Assembly: GCF_001439805.1 (NCBI RefSeq)
Contig: NZ_JYLK01000005.1
Span: forward strand, 1-64,000
Direction: 5' to 3'
Origin: Pseudomonas trivialis
GTDB taxonomy: Bacteria > Pseudomonadota > Gammaproteobacteria > Pseudomonadales > Pseudomonadaceae
DNA: 64,000 nt
Shown: positions 7,967-18,700 of the stretch, in pieces
Numbering within the stretch: the stretch's first letter is position 1
Layout of the letters: each line of letters opens with the position of its first letter
Notes under the pieces: model-generated
Databases searched by the model: none
Seen by the model: only the letters and a program-made list of their open reading frames with translations
Told to the model about the DNA's origin: nothing
Translations under genes and position numbers: made by a program

Positions 7967-8503
7967 ATGCGACATCAAATGCTTGAAAAGGCTGGGCTGG
8001 CGCTGCTGCTCGCGTGCGGCCTGTTGCCCGCGGCGCAGGCGGCAGACAACCTGAGTTTCAAGGGCAACCTGGTGGAAGAGGCCTGCACGATCCGCCCCGG
8101 CGACGAGGCGATCACCCTGGAACTGTGGGACTTGACCAGCAAGTACCTCTACCTCAACACGCGTTCGGTGGGGAAGGGCTTCAGGCTGCATCTGGAGGAC
8201 TGTGACACCAGCGTTGGCAACACGGTCACCATCACCTTCGGCGGCCGGGAAAACCGCGAGCTGCCCGGATTGCTCGCGCTGGACAGCGGCAGCGGAGCGT
8301 CGGGTATCGGCGTCGGCCTGGAGACGCCGAGCAGCAAGCCATTGCCGCTCAATGCCACCAGCGATGAACAGGTGCTGACCAATGGCGCCAATGTGATTGA
8401 ACTCAAGGCTTACGTGCAGGGCGAACCCAAGGCCATCAGCGACCAGACCATCGGGCACGGTGCGTACACCGTGACGTCCACGTTCACCCTTGATTATCCC
8501 TAG
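7967..8503 (+). CDS. Fimbrial subunit (pilin-like protein)
   Basis: 178 residues with a signal peptide ending AAQAA. The mature start DNLSFKGNLVEEACTIRPGDEAITLELWD looks like a donor strand plus first Cys, with the second Cys in HLEDCDTS. The C-terminus is YTVTSTFTLDYP, a pilin edge strand. ATG at 7967 has GGAGTGGAG just ahead, better than the GTG at 7958. It is the last subunit before the adhesin remnant and the adhesin gene. Confidence 0.8.
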   Translation: MRHQMLEKAGLALLLACGLLPAAQAADNLSFKGNLVEEACTIRPGDEAITLELWDLTSKYLYLNTRSVGKGFRLHLEDCDTSVGNTVTITFGGRENRELPGLLALDSGSGASGIGVGLETPSSKPLPLNATSDEQVLTNGANVIELKAYVQGEPKAISDQTIGHGAYTVTSTFTLDYP

Positions 8504-8593
8504 CGCGGGTAAACGTCAAATACCTTTCAGACACGCTCGACACGGCATGCAATGACTGTTTGCTGAAGGCGTCTGGTAGAGGAGCAATGCGAG

Positions 8594-8686
8594 ATGAACA
8601 TGAACCCAGTGTATTCAGCCTCGATGCCACTGACGCTGATGGGCGCCATCAGCGGCCGTGGTGTGCTGGTGATGGGCGTGCCCTGA
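8594..8686 (+). pseudogene. Remnant of a second adhesin gene (start plus last codons)
   Basis: A 30-codon frame with an AGAGGAG ribosome binding site. It opens MNMNPVYSA and ends GAISGRGVLVMGVP. Its last 13-14 codons match the end of the adhesin at 8778-9740 (GATSGSGVLVMGVP), and the DNA over the last 42 bases differs at only about five positions. The simplest reading is a duplicate adhesin gene that lost its middle, leaving a start region joined to the 3' end. Confidence 0.65.
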
Positions 8687-8777
8687 AACACTTGAACTCA
8701 TAACCCCATCTCTTCCTGGCAGGCTCAGCAAGCGAAATGTTTGCGCTGCCCGTACCGGGTTGAGTAAGCAACGAGAA

Positions 8778-9740
8778 ATGAAAATGAAAAAACTTAAAAG
8801 CGTCCTCGTGCTTCTGCTCCTGGTGGGCGCCAGCACGACCGCGCAGGCCGTCGATTGTCGGATCAATGGCGGCGCCTGGTTTACGGGTAACCCGAACATG
8901 CAGGTTCCGGTGGCGGTCACCCTCAGCGCCGACCGCACGCGCATCATGCTCGAAGGCGCACGGCTGGAATGCCGATACTCCCCTGGACAGGGTCCCGCCT
9001 GGGGCCAGGATTATTGGCGGACGGGCAATTCATCGGGCGCGCCGTGGACCCCCGGTCCCAAGTTCACCGGCCATGGCACGGGGCTGCGTATCAATGGCGG
9101 GTTCTATAACTCCCCGGTCCCATCGGGCATCCTCATCGCGACCCTGCCCAATGACAAACAAACGTACCCGATCAACGTCAGCCCTTATATTCTGGTGCGT
9201 AACTTTCCGGCCAACCCGATCAACGTGCGCGTCGGTGATAACCTCGGCATGTTGCGCCTCACCAGTTCGAACAATTGGGATTCCAGTCAGCCGCAATTGA
9301 GCGTCCTCTACACCGCGGCCAACAACTTCGACATCTCGCCGTCCACCTGCACCATCAACAACAACGCCCCGATCGAGATCAACTTCGGCAACGTCCCGCA
9401 GCGCGCCATCGGGACCGATCCGCTGTCCACCACCGTTGTCAGCAACCGCAGGCTCACCTACGCCTGCCCGGACGGCGGAGTGAACTCGCCCATCACCATT
9501 ACCTACAAGGGCACTTCCTCTTCGTTCGATTCGCGCCTGTTGATGATGAGCAACCCGAACGTGGGCACCGCCATGGTCCGTGCTGGCAGTGCAGTGCCGG
9601 TGAACGGCTCGTTCCTGACCCGTATCACCAACAGCGGCGGTGGTGACGATGTGACCTTCGCCCTGGTGCGGCGCAATGGTTCCGTGCCGACCGCCGGCGC
9701 CACCAGCGGCAGTGGTGTGCTGGTCATGGGCGTGCCTTGA
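8778..9740 (+). CDS. Two-domain fimbrial tip adhesin
   Basis: About 320 residues, much longer than the pilins. After the signal peptide (KKLKSVLVLLLLVGAST..AQA) comes a unique N-terminal domain with a Cys pair (VDCRING, LECRYSP) and many Gly/Asn/aromatic residues, the likely receptor-binding lectin domain. The second domain, from about residue 185, is a pilin domain (SPSTCTINNNAPIEINFGNVP...LTYACPDGG) ending SGSGVLVMGVP. FimH/MrpH-type adhesins have this two-domain plan and no donor strand of their own. The receptor cannot be predicted. ATG at 8778 is preferred; TTG at 8760 only lengthens the signal peptide. Confidence 0.8.
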   Translation: MKMKKLKSVLVLLLLVGASTTAQAVDCRINGGAWFTGNPNMQVPVAVTLSADRTRIMLEGARLECRYSPGQGPAWGQDYWRTGNSSGAPWTPGPKFTGHGTGLRINGGFYNSPVPSGILIATLPNDKQTYPINVSPYILVRNFPANPINVRVGDNLGMLRLTSSNNWDSSQPQLSVLYTAANNFDISPSTCTINNNAPIEINFGNVPQRAIGTDPLSTTVVSNRRLTYACPDGGVNSPITITYKGTSSSFDSRLLMMSNPNVGTAMVRAGSAVPVNGSFLTRITNSGGGDDVTFALVRRNGSVPTAGATSGSGVLVMGVP

Positions 9741-9759
9741 TATAACAACGCAGGTCCGT

Positions 9760-9785
9760 GGGGAGGGAGCAGGTGCTCTCTCCCC
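9760..9785 (+). terminator. Stem-loop between the adhesin and the last chaperone gene
   Basis: GGGGAGGGAGCA pairs with TGCTCTCTCCCC around a two-base loop with one G-U. It lies 20 bases after the adhesin stop. There is no T-run, so it may attenuate rather than stop transcription into the next gene. Confidence 0.45.
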
Positions 9786-9808
9786 TTCCACCTTAAGGGT
9801 TTGCATCG

Positions 9809-10549
9809 ATGACATTTCTCTGGATGCTCGGCGGCGCCCTGTTGTTGGCCCCTTTGGCCCATGCCAGCCCGCAGATCCATGTGGGAGGGGTCTACGATTA
9901 CCTGGATGCCGGCCAAAGCAGCTACATCAAACAGGTGTTCAATGAGGGCGCCTCCACAGCTTTCGTCAAGGTCGACATCCTTGAAATGGTGTATGACGTC
10001 GAGGGTGGTTACCGCGAAATCCCCTTGAAAAAAAGCCCTGATGGCACCGCCCCGGACGGCGTGGTGGCAAGCCCGGCGCGGCTGATCGTGCCGGCCAATG
10101 GCACCCGCAGCACGCGCTTGCAGTTCAGGGGTAATCGTGACAGAGAGCGTTACTTTCGCGTGCGATTTGTGCCGGTCATGCCGCAGACTGAAGATGAGTT
10201 TGCGCTCAGTGAGCAAGAGCGCCAGGCGTACGAGTACCGTCTGGCGTCGGGCGTGCACGTGCTGGCCGGCTACGGCACGGTGTTTTTCGTACGCCCCGGC
10301 AATACCCGCTTCGATACCCAGGTGCAGGAAGATGTTGCGCGCTACTCCCTGCGCAACCTGGGCAACAGCGTGGTGGTGGTCGATGAGTTCATGGACTGCG
10401 CCGTCGGCACCCCACACGACTGCCGCCGCCCCCTCAAGCACCACATCATGGCCGGGCGCTCCTTTGTGTTTGACAAGGCGCCGGGGCGCGAATACCGCTT
10501 TACGCTGATTGAAGGCACTGTGAAGAACGCCATCGAGATCAAAGGCTGA
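9809..10549 (+). CDS. Second periplasmic fimbrial chaperone-like protein
   Basis: 246 residues with a signal peptide ending AHAS. The mature part has the Ig-like pattern of a pilus chaperone (PARLIVPANGTRSTRLQFRGNRDRERYFRVRFVPVMPQ) and a predicted second domain, but lacks the IKLFYRP motif of the classical chaperone at 5598; instead there is GTVFFVRPG. It resembles the alternative chaperones of CS1/Ecp-like or non-classical systems more than PapD. It closes the operon behind a hairpin, so it may serve the adhesin or act separately. AAGGG ten bases ahead supports the start. Confidence 0.7.
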   Translation: MTFLWMLGGALLLAPLAHASPQIHVGGVYDYLDAGQSSYIKQVFNEGASTAFVKVDILEMVYDVEGGYREIPLKKSPDGTAPDGVVASPARLIVPANGTRSTRLQFRGNRDRERYFRVRFVPVMPQTEDEFALSEQERQAYEYRLASGVHVLAGYGTVFFVRPGNTRFDTQVQEDVARYSLRNLGNSVVVVDEFMDCAVGTPHDCRRPLKHHIMAGRSFVFDKAPGREYRFTLIEGTVKNAIEIKG

Positions 10550-10606
10550 CGTGTGGCTGCTCGGCCCATGACAAACGGCCACTCGCCATCAGCCAGCAGT
10601 TGGGGG

Positions 10607-13600
10607 CTACTGCGCGCGATTGGTACGGTCGACGGCGGCGATCAATGCTGCGCGCGTCAGGCGGCGCATCCATTCCTGTTGGTTGTAGCCCAAGTCGTTG
10701 AGCAAGCGGTTGTACAGTTCGTCGCTCATGGGCTCATCGGCCAATACCTCGCTTTCGGGCGCCTGTACTGCTTCGGCCAGGGTCTTGAGGCGCTCGCGCA
10801 GGCGTTCGCGTTCGGAGACCTGCAGGGTTTCGGCGCTGGCCCATTGTGCCTGCTCGGTCTGCAAGTCATCGAGCGCCAGGAAACGCTCGCCATACTCGCG
10901 CTCGTTGTCGCTGCATTGGCTGTCGTAGGCATCACGCAAGTGCTGCTCCCACCAGGGTTCGAGCAGCATCTGATTGACCAGGCCGTCGCCTTCGCCCAGA
11001 GCCATCACCGAGGTAAACGCCTGCTCGATCCGTTCCGGGCTGACATGGGCGGTCACCCGGTAGAGCATGTGATCACTCAGCCACGGCAGGTCGAGGCGAT
11101 CAGCCAGTGACGTCTGATACGCCAGGTGAACGTCCACTTCATCGATCTGGCCGGGCACTCCGGCGCGTACATCCGAGCTGAATCGCTGGCCCAGGCCGCC
11201 CTGATCCTTTGGCTTCAAGCGCCAGGCGATGTCCTGACCAACGACCTTTGTCAGGTGCTTCAGGCGGGCACTGCCTTTGGCCAGGGTGACCAGCCGGGTT
11301 TCGAGTTCGACGCTGGTGGGCGCGTCACGGTAGATTTCGCTGACCATCACCTCGACCCCCATCTCGTTGAAAATCTGCGCCCCGGCATCCGGGCACAAGC
11401 CGGGGAAGCTGGCCATCTTGAACAGTCGCTCACGCAACGAGCTGTCCTCATGGGCTGCCAGCAGCACGCGCCAAACCTGTTGGGTGAGCAGCGGGCGATT
11501 GGCGGTGTAGCGACGCTGGTCACTGTCGTTTTCGAATTGACGCTCGAGCTGCAACGCGTCGATCACTTCGAAAAAACCCTGGGAGCCGTGCTCGCGCTCC
11601 AATGCTGTCCACAACGCTTGCGACTCGACGCGTTTGGACGCCTCCATGCCTTCGAGCCAGAACGCGTGGGAACCGCGCGGCTCATAGGTGCGATTAGGGT
11701 CCAGGCCTGCGTCAGTGCGATAGGTTTCGTAACGTTGGCGCGACACATTGTCGAGGGTACGCCGGTCCAGACGTGTGCGCGCCACAAGCCTGGCCTGGGC
11801 CGAGCCCTCAGCGACCACGGGCAGGTGGTCGATGCGCGTGCCCTGCAGCTCAAGCAAAAACTCATCGCTGCGCGGGTGCGCAAACAGCCCACTGGGCCAG
11901 TTGTCCACCGGTGTGTTGGAGAGCGCCAGCATGCGCAGTCCGGGCATCCAGCTGATGTCCGGTGCCTGTTGCAACGGGTTGTTGCTCAAGTCGAGGCTTT
12001 TGAGGTGCTTCATGGTTTTCAGCTGTGCGAGCTCGTCGCCGTTTAGCGTCAGGCGATTGCCCGAGAGCTTCAGGTCGCGCAGGAAACGCATGTTTTGCAA
12101 CGCCTTGGGCACCTGCGTAAGACGGTTGTGCGCCAGGTTGAGCCCACGCAACGAGGGCAGATGTTTGAGGAAGTCACTGTGGGCATCGCTGAACTCACAG
12201 TGGGTGGCCTCCAGCACCGTGACGTGTTCGAAACTGGCACTCAGGGTTGGCAGCCTCGGCGGCAAGGGCAGGTGGTTGAAACGCAGCACGGCGCCTTTTT
12301 GCACATGGCCCCAACCGTCGGTGTACTCGGCGAACCGATCAGCCCAGCAGCGTTCGAGCAGTTGGGCGACCTGCCTCTTGGACGTACGAATATCGAGGTC
12401 CGCGCTCAGGCTATCGATGTTAAGCGTGAAGGTGTCTTTCCAGTTTTGCAGCTCGACATGCAGCAACTGTTTTTCTGCTTCAAGGGCCTTGAGCGTGTCG
12501 CTCAGGTCAAACTCCGGAATTTCCTCCAGGAACAGGCTCATGCGTTCCTCGGTCATGCTCGGGAACAGCAATTGCAAGGTCTGCCGTGCGTGTTCAAGTC
12601 GGGTTCGCGCGGTGGCGCCGGTGCAACGACTGAGCACGGGGCCGCCCAGTAATTCAGCGGTTTCGCGCGTCTGAATAACGGGCACTGGCGGTTCGGCGAG
12701 GACCACACGGCGCTCGGCCAGGGAGGCCACACGCTGCTTGATCCATTGTTTGAGCGCGCGCCCTTCGCCCAGCTCAAAGCCCAGCGCATTGCGCCGCTCG
12801 GACGGCAGCGCCTGCAGGATCGCCCGGTACAGCGAGGTGCGAGTGGCCGCTTGCGGGTTGGCTGGATCGACGAAGAGATAACCCCGTGCATTGCGCACCA
12901 ATATGCGTGTCTCGGCCGACAGCGGTCCGACGGCACAGAGCACCTTGCCGCTGGCCGAATGCTCACGAATTTCCAGCCGCATTTCGCCAAACGCGTCGCT
13001 GTAGACCTTAAGGGTATTGAGCGCCAGGCGCTCGGACGCCAGTGGCAACGGTGCGGGCTGGTCAAACCCTTGGTAGGCCAGCGCCGATTCGTTGGCAAAC
13101 GCCAGTTCGCGAGCCTGATTGCGCAGGCGCAGCGGCAATTGCTGCTGGCTGAGTGCTGTGCGCTCGGGCGGGGTGGCGCTGGCGAGCAGGGTGCGCGCAG
13201 TATTGGAATCCAGGTAGTCGAAGGGTTCGCGCAAGGTAACAAGGCTCGGGTCGTCGGTGAGTTGCCAGGTTTGATAGATCTTGTCGGTGATCTCGGGCGC
13301 ATTGCGCAGCACCCGGTCGGCGAGTTGATCACGCAAGGCTTGCACCTGATGCTGTGGCGCAATGTCGCCCGCGAGCAAGGTGCCGACTGCGTCTTCATCG
13401 AGGTAAGCCAGCACCCGATCCGGCAAGTTGCCGGACAACGCCTGGGACTGGCTGAGCGTCAGCGTATCGGCCTCGGTGGCCTCGGCATTGCCGAAGGTCA
13501 GGGCGGCGCCGGACGGGTCGCCGTCCAGGTACACGCTGAGCGCCTTGTCCCGGGGCCAACCCGGCAGTTCGGTGATGAGTTGTGGGAACCAGTCCGACGA

Positions 13601-15613
13601 TGGCCCGTTGGGCAGGGGTTCACCGGCACGCACCTTGCGGCTGACCGCCTCGGGAAACACCTGAGCTTCCAGACGCTCCAGGCTGGCGGCCAACAGCGGC
13701 GGCGTCGGCTCGTTGTAGCGGTACAGGCTGCGCAGGGTGCCTTCATCGGTGCCGCTGGCGATGCGCAGATCTTCCAGTTGCTGGTCGCTGAAGTCCTTGA
13801 CCCGTGGCCCCAGGCGCCGCATCAGAGTCTGGCTGTCCCAGCGTTGCGGCTGCTCGCCTTCATGCACGAAGGCGCCGTCGGCATTGAACACGACGCGCGG
13901 CTGGTAGGCGTCCGGGCGTGTGGGGTGCACGATGCGATGCTCATTCGTCTCGGCGTCGTGGCGCACCCTGTAGTGGCGGTCCTGCAAGGCGCGCAGCCCC
14001 TCTGTCGAGCTGTCTGCGGGGTGGGCGTAGGGTTCGAGGTCCGGGTTCCACAGCTTGAGCTTGCCCCCGGTCGATGGCACCGGATGCATGCCCTCGACAA
14101 ACGCCGAGAGTTTCGGGCGGATCACTTCGCCGACCATGCCGGCACCAGCAAACACCGCGAACTGCACCAGGCTTTGCGCCACCCCCAACAGGTGTTCGGC
14201 AGCCTCCGCGCCCCGGCCCTGGGCCCAATCGAGCAGGCCTTCGAATGCCTCGTCGCAAAGTTGATACACGCTGTAGACCAGCATCATCTGGCCCAGCACC
14301 GGCACAAAGGGCGTGACCACGAACAGCGCCGCGTTGAGCACATCCGCGAGGATTTTCTCCAGGTTGTCCCACCACGCCCAGCGCGCCAGCCGGTCGACGT
14401 AGGCAGTGGACACCGCCAGTTCGCGAGCATCGTTCACGATCTTGTTCAGCTTGCTTCGGTACAGGTAATGCCAGGGATTATCCCGGCCGGGGTCGGCCGC
14501 GCGATAGGCCGTATCCTGAGTGATCTCCAGGAGGCTGAACGGGACGTTGGTGCGCGTTTTCAACTGCGTAAAAAAGGCGCCGCGTTCGGTGTGCGCCACG
14601 AATTGGCTGAAAAACGCCTGATACATCGGCCCGCCGCGCAACTGGCGCGTCAGTTCTTCGACAAGGGCTTTGGGCGAGGCGTATTGCTTGAGCGGGTGTT
14701 CGGGGTCCTGAGGCACCCAGGCGATCACGCGACCGTGGGCCTGGCGCTGCTCCGGCGGCGTGGTGAACAGCAGGACTCCGCTCAGTTGGCTGCCCGCCAC
14801 ACTCAGCGAGTAGCAGCCCAACGTCTGACCGTCGAGCTTGAGGCCTGCCGGATTGTCGATGAACCCCAGCAACGCCTCATGAGCGTCCGCTGGCAAATGA
14901 TCGCTGTGCAGGCCCAGGTGCGCGCTGCTGCGCAGGTCAGCCTTGAGCTGGCTGATCACCTCATTGCGCACGACGTCGGCCACTGCCGGTTGATCAAAGC
15001 CCAGAACACGCTTGAGTTCGGCCTCGTAACGCCCGCCGATATCCAAGGTGCGGCAGATCGCCTTGAAGCCATCGACCGTCAGCTTTTGCCCCGTGCGCTG
15101 ATGCCGGATCGACAGGATCTGGCGCTGGCCTCGCGTGTCTTCCGGGCCCAGGAAGGCATGGTCGACGAAGCGGTCGTCGGCGGCGAAGTTATGCAGGGCC
15201 ATGTCCAGCAATGACAGGGTCTTGCTTTGTACACCGCCCTTGAGGTTGATCGACCACCAGGCCACAGGCGCGTCCACATAGACGCGCAGCGAGGTGTTGC
15301 GCACATCCACTTCGCCGTAGTGGGGCAGCAACGCGCCCTTGAGCAACGACTCAGCGAAGGCGCGCAGGTCATTCAGCGGGCCGAGGCGTTTATCCAGCGC
15401 CGTCTGGGCCTGCCAATGCTCGGCAACGGCGGTCTTGAGCGCTTGATGCTGCGCGGGCGTGGCCCTGGGGTAGGGCACCGGCGTTGCGAGGCCATCGCGC
15501 TGGAGGGTTTGGATACGGGCCGAATGGGTGTTTTTTATCCAGGCGGGCAGTGCGTTTTGGATCAGCTCGACATGGCGGCCCTGAAAGGGTGCTGCGGATA
15601 AATCAGTAGGCAT
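10607..15613 (-). CDS. Giant LRR protein with C-terminal NEL-type E3 ubiquitin ligase domain (1668 aa)
   Basis: The order is: an N-terminal domain of the kind found in large Pseudomonas toxin-like proteins (DUF6543/dermonecrotic-toxin-like; WWSINLKGGVQSKTLSLLDMAL); a hydrophobic helical stretch near residues 420-500; a middle module with ELPGWPRDKALSVYLDG; leucine-rich repeats at about 1110-1240 (LRGLNLAHNRLTQVPKAL, LKSLDLSNNPLQQAP); and a NEL domain to the end. The expected catalytic Cys is Cys1407 in the CxD motif LCPDAG. NEL enzymes (IpaH, SspH, SlrP) pass ubiquitin to eukaryotic targets, so this is presumably a host-directed effector, yet no secretion signal or system is evident here. The start at 15613 has AGG eight bases ahead; an upstream ATG at 15643 does not. 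Confidence 0.8.
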   Translation of the reverse strand: MPTDLSAAPFQGRHVELIQNALPAWIKNTHSARIQTLQRDGLATPVPYPRATPAQHQALKTAVAEHWQAQTALDKRLGPLNDLRAFAESLLKGALLPHYGEVDVRNTSLRVYVDAPVAWWSINLKGGVQSKTLSLLDMALHNFAADDRFVDHAFLGPEDTRGQRQILSIRHQRTGQKLTVDGFKAICRTLDIGGRYEAELKRVLGFDQPAVADVVRNEVISQLKADLRSSAHLGLHSDHLPADAHEALLGFIDNPAGLKLDGQTLGCYSLSVAGSQLSGVLLFTTPPEQRQAHGRVIAWVPQDPEHPLKQYASPKALVEELTRQLRGGPMYQAFFSQFVAHTERGAFFTQLKTRTNVPFSLLEITQDTAYRAADPGRDNPWHYLYRSKLNKIVNDARELAVSTAYVDRLARWAWWDNLEKILADVLNAALFVVTPFVPVLGQMMLVYSVYQLCDEAFEGLLDWAQGRGAEAAEHLLGVAQSLVQFAVFAGAGMVGEVIRPKLSAFVEGMHPVPSTGGKLKLWNPDLEPYAHPADSSTEGLRALQDRHYRVRHDAETNEHRIVHPTRPDAYQPRVVFNADGAFVHEGEQPQRWDSQTLMRRLGPRVKDFSDQQLEDLRIASGTDEGTLRSLYRYNEPTPPLLAASLERLEAQVFPEAVSRKVRAGEPLPNGPSSDWFPQLITELPGWPRDKALSVYLDGDPSGAALTFGNAEATEADTLTLSQSQALSGNLPDRVLAYLDEDAVGTLLAGDIAPQHQVQALRDQLADRVLRNAPEITDKIYQTWQLTDDPSLVTLREPFDYLDSNTARTLLASATPPERTALSQQQLPLRLRNQARELAFANESALAYQGFDQPAPLPLASERLALNTLKVYSDAFGEMRLEIREHSASGKVLCAVGPLSAETRILVRNARGYLFVDPANPQAATRTSLYRAILQALPSERRNALGFELGEGRALKQWIKQRVASLAERRVVLAEPPVPVIQTRETAELLGGPVLSRCTGATARTRLEHARQTLQLLFPSMTEERMSLFLEEIPEFDLSDTLKALEAEKQLLHVELQNWKDTFTLNIDSLSADLDIRTSKRQVAQLLERCWADRFAEYTDGWGHVQKGAVLRFNHLPLPPRLPTLSASFEHVTVLEATHCEFSDAHSDFLKHLPSLRGLNLAHNRLTQVPKALQNMRFLRDLKLSGNRLTLNGDELAQLKTMKHLKSLDLSNNPLQQAPDISWMPGLRMLALSNTPVDNWPSGLFAHPRSDEFLLELQGTRIDHLPVVAEGSAQARLVARTRLDRRTLDNVSRQRYETYRTDAGLDPNRTYEPRGSHAFWLEGMEASKRVESQALWTALEREHGSQGFFEVIDALQLERQFENDSDQRRYTANRPLLTQQVWRVLLAAHEDSSLRERLFKMASFPGLCPDAGAQIFNEMGVEVMVSEIYRDAPTSVELETRLVTLAKGSARLKHLTKVVGQDIAWRLKPKDQGGLGQRFSSDVRAGVPGQIDEVDVHLAYQTSLADRLDLPWLSDHMLYRVTAHVSPERIEQAFTSVMALGEGDGLVNQMLLEPWWEQHLRDAYDSQCSDNEREYGERFLALDDLQTEQAQWASAETLQVSERERLRERLKTLAEAVQAPESEVLADEPMSDELYNRLLNDLGYNQQEWMRRLTRAALIAAVDRTNRAQ

Positions 15614-15752
15614 GATGTGAACCTGAATAGACCAGTTGAGCACCTGAGTCTATTCACTCGACACGCCTGAAATAAGCTTGAAAATTAGTCGGTTAGGCGT
15701 GCCTAACGGTCAACAATTCAGCGCTGAAAACTATCGGGATGCCACCCTTTTT

Positions 15753-18700
15753 TCAGCGCGCCACACACAGCGTGTTGGCGCCGGGTTGCAGGTACGGTGT
15801 GAGGATCGGTGCCATGCCCTTGAGTACCTGCACCGGCAGCGCCGAGGTGAAGGTAAAGCGTTCGGCCGAGGCGCCCGGCACGAAGGCGGTGAGCGTACCG
15901 AAGTGGTGCTCGCCGATGTAGAACACGAACGTCGCCGTGCGGTTGATGGATCTGGAGCTGATCAGACGCCCGCCCGATCCCACAGCCTGGATGCGGTTAT
16001 CGCCGGTGCCGGTCTTGCCGCCCATCGACAGCGGCGTGCCGTCCGCCAGGGTGAAGCTGCCGGCCACGCGCTTGGCCGTGCCCGCGTCCACCACTTGCGA
16101 CAGCGCGCTGCGCAAGGCGGTGGCGACTTCACTGGGCAATACCCGCCGGGCGCGTTCCGGGTCACTGACCAGTTGCGTTTCGTACGGGGTGCCGGCGGCA
16201 AAGGTCAGATGGTCGATACGCACCACCGGCAGGCGCATGCCGTCGTTGAGGATGATGCCCATCAGGTCGGCGAGGGCGGCGGGGCGGTCGCCGGAACTGC
16301 CGATGGCGGTGGCCAGCGATGGCACCAGGTGATCGAACGGATAGCCAACGGCCTGCCAGCGCTGGTGGATATCCAGGAAGGCTTCGATCTCGAGCATGGT
16401 GCGGATACGGCTGTCACGGGCGCTCTGATGACGGCTCTTGAACAGCCAGCTGTAGACTTCCTGGCGCTCGAACTCACTGGCCTTGACCGCGTCGTTGAAA
16501 GTCGCCTCCGGGTGGTTGAGCAGGTAGCCGAGCAGCCACAGGTCCAGCGGATGCACCTTGGCGATATAGCCCTGGTCGGGCAGGTCGTAGGCACCGGGGC
16601 CGTAGTTTTTATAAAGCGTGGCCAGGCGTTGGTCGCTGAGCGTGTCGCCGGTCTTGAGGTGCGAGCGCACGAAGTGGTTGAAGCTGTCCTGGCTGGCCCG
16701 GGGCAGCAGGTAACGGTGCACGGCGGCGAGTCGAATCGCGCTGGGGTGCAGGCTGTCCATGAAGGTGTCGAGCCGCGCCTGGGTGTCCTTGTTGCGGTAT
16801 TTTTTCCAGAACTTGAGCAGGAAGGCGCTGCCTTCACGGTCAGCAAATCTGGCCAGGTATTCCTGGCGGCGCGGGTCGCTGTCGTCCTTGAGCAGGCGCG
16901 CGCTGTTATCGGCACCGGCGTAGGTGGTGTAGCGCACCAGGTCGCGCATCAGGCGAATGAACGGCAGGTTGATCGACTCGCGCAGGGCATCGCGCAGGGT
17001 CGGGGTGCGGCCGTTGTCTTCGCTGCGAAAATTGTGGAAACGGTGCAGCCCGCCACCGGTGAAAAACGCTTCGCCGGGATTGGCCGAATAGGTGCGATCG
17101 AGCGCGGCATCGAGCATCTTCGACAGGGTGCGCTCGGGACTGCGTATCAGGTAATCCAGAGCCCAGCGCGACAGCACATCCTGTTCGGCGACAGTGACTT
17201 TTTTCAGCGTCGCGGCCGGTTGCGCCGCGTAGCGCCCGTGCAGTTCGCTGATGACCTGCAGGTAGGTGGTCAACACCCGCAGCTTGGCGGTAGAGCCCAG
17301 TTCCAGTTTGCTGCTCTGGTTGATGTCGAAGGGCTGGTCGGTGTTGTCGGTCTGCACGCGCACGCGCGCGCCGCCCGGGGTCAGTTCGAACAGGGTAAAG
17401 CTGTAGCGCACCTGGGGCGTGCTTTGCGCGGTGAGCAGGCGCGGGCCGAGCAGGCCGATTTGCTTGGCGAAGGCCGGGTCGGCCAGGCGCTTGAGATAGT
17501 CGGTGGCCTGGGTTTGCAGATCGTATTGCAGGGTGCTGGTGGCGGCCAGGTCGAGACGGTCCAGGTCATACAGCGGGCGGTCGAGCAGGCTGGCGAGGCG
17601 GCTGCGCGCTACGGTGATGGCCTTGTTGGTGTCCACCGGCTGCAGCGTCGGTTGCTGTTGCCAGTCGCGGTAGGTGACAGCGCCCGCGAGTGCGGCCTCG
17701 GCCAGCGCGGGCTCGATCACCTTGCTCTGCGCCAACAGGCGCAGGTGGCTGTCGGTCAGTTGCGCCAGTTCGTCACGGCCCTTGTTCAGGTAATACGAAG
17801 GGCGCCGCTGGGCGATCATCAGCGACAGCACCTGGCGCAGGGCAACGCCTTTTTGCACGAGGTCCTGGGGCGCATCGCCGGCCAGCAGCGCATTGACCTG
17901 ATTGAAATCGGCGCCGAACCACACGCGCAAACCTTCGGCCATGCCGTGCACTTCACCGTGCCCCGGCACGGCCGAGAGCGGCACGGTGTTGAGGTAGTCG
18001 CGCACGATGTTGCGACGGCTGCCCAGGGTATCGGGGCCCGGCTGGTAGGCCCTGACGCTGGCGGACAGCATCTGGCGGATTTTCTCGCTGCCCGACGCGG
18101 TCAGGCCGTCGGGCGAGTGGCGGTACTTTTCCAGCTGGGTGGCGAGGGTGCTGCCGCCGGCCGTTTGCCCGGGCAAATGCAGGAGCCTGGCCACCTGTGA
18201 CCAGGCGGCCTTGGCGAAGCGCGGCCAGTCCACTGCCGGGTTGGCCTGCGGGTGTGCGGGGTCGAGCAGGTCGCGGTCTTCGATAAACAGCAGGCTTTGC
18301 ACCATCAGCGGCGGGATCGCGCCAAAGCGTTCATACAACTGCTGTGGGTAGCTGAAGCTGTACAACGGCGCCGCGCGGCAGTCGGTGAGGTTCAGGCCGG
18401 CCTGTACCTTCTCGGCGTAAGGCACATAAAAGCCGCGTTGAGCGTAAGTCATCAACGCTGGTGAGAAGCGCGCCTGGGCCTCGATCAGGTAATTGCGCTT
18501 GAGCAGGCGCGGCAGGAATTCGTCGAGGGCGCTGTAACCCAGGCGCTGATCAAACGGGCCGGCGTCCGGGTACACCATCGCATCGCTGGCGCCGGGCTCC
18601 ACGCGATAGCTCAGTGAGGCGGCGAACGCGCTCAAGTGTGCCGCTTGCAGACGCGAGCTGTGCATCTCCCTGACGGCGGCCCAGGACACGGCCAGCAGTG

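Noticed and set aside
12746..15214. 822-residue open frame opposite the first NEL gene
   Set aside because: The minus-strand gene has clear LRR and NEL domains; this frame has only low-complexity composition.
15678..18200. 840-residue open frame opposite the penicillin-binding protein
   Set aside because: Gly/Ala/Val/Arg/Gln-rich shadow of a GC-rich coding strand with no recognisable family sequence.
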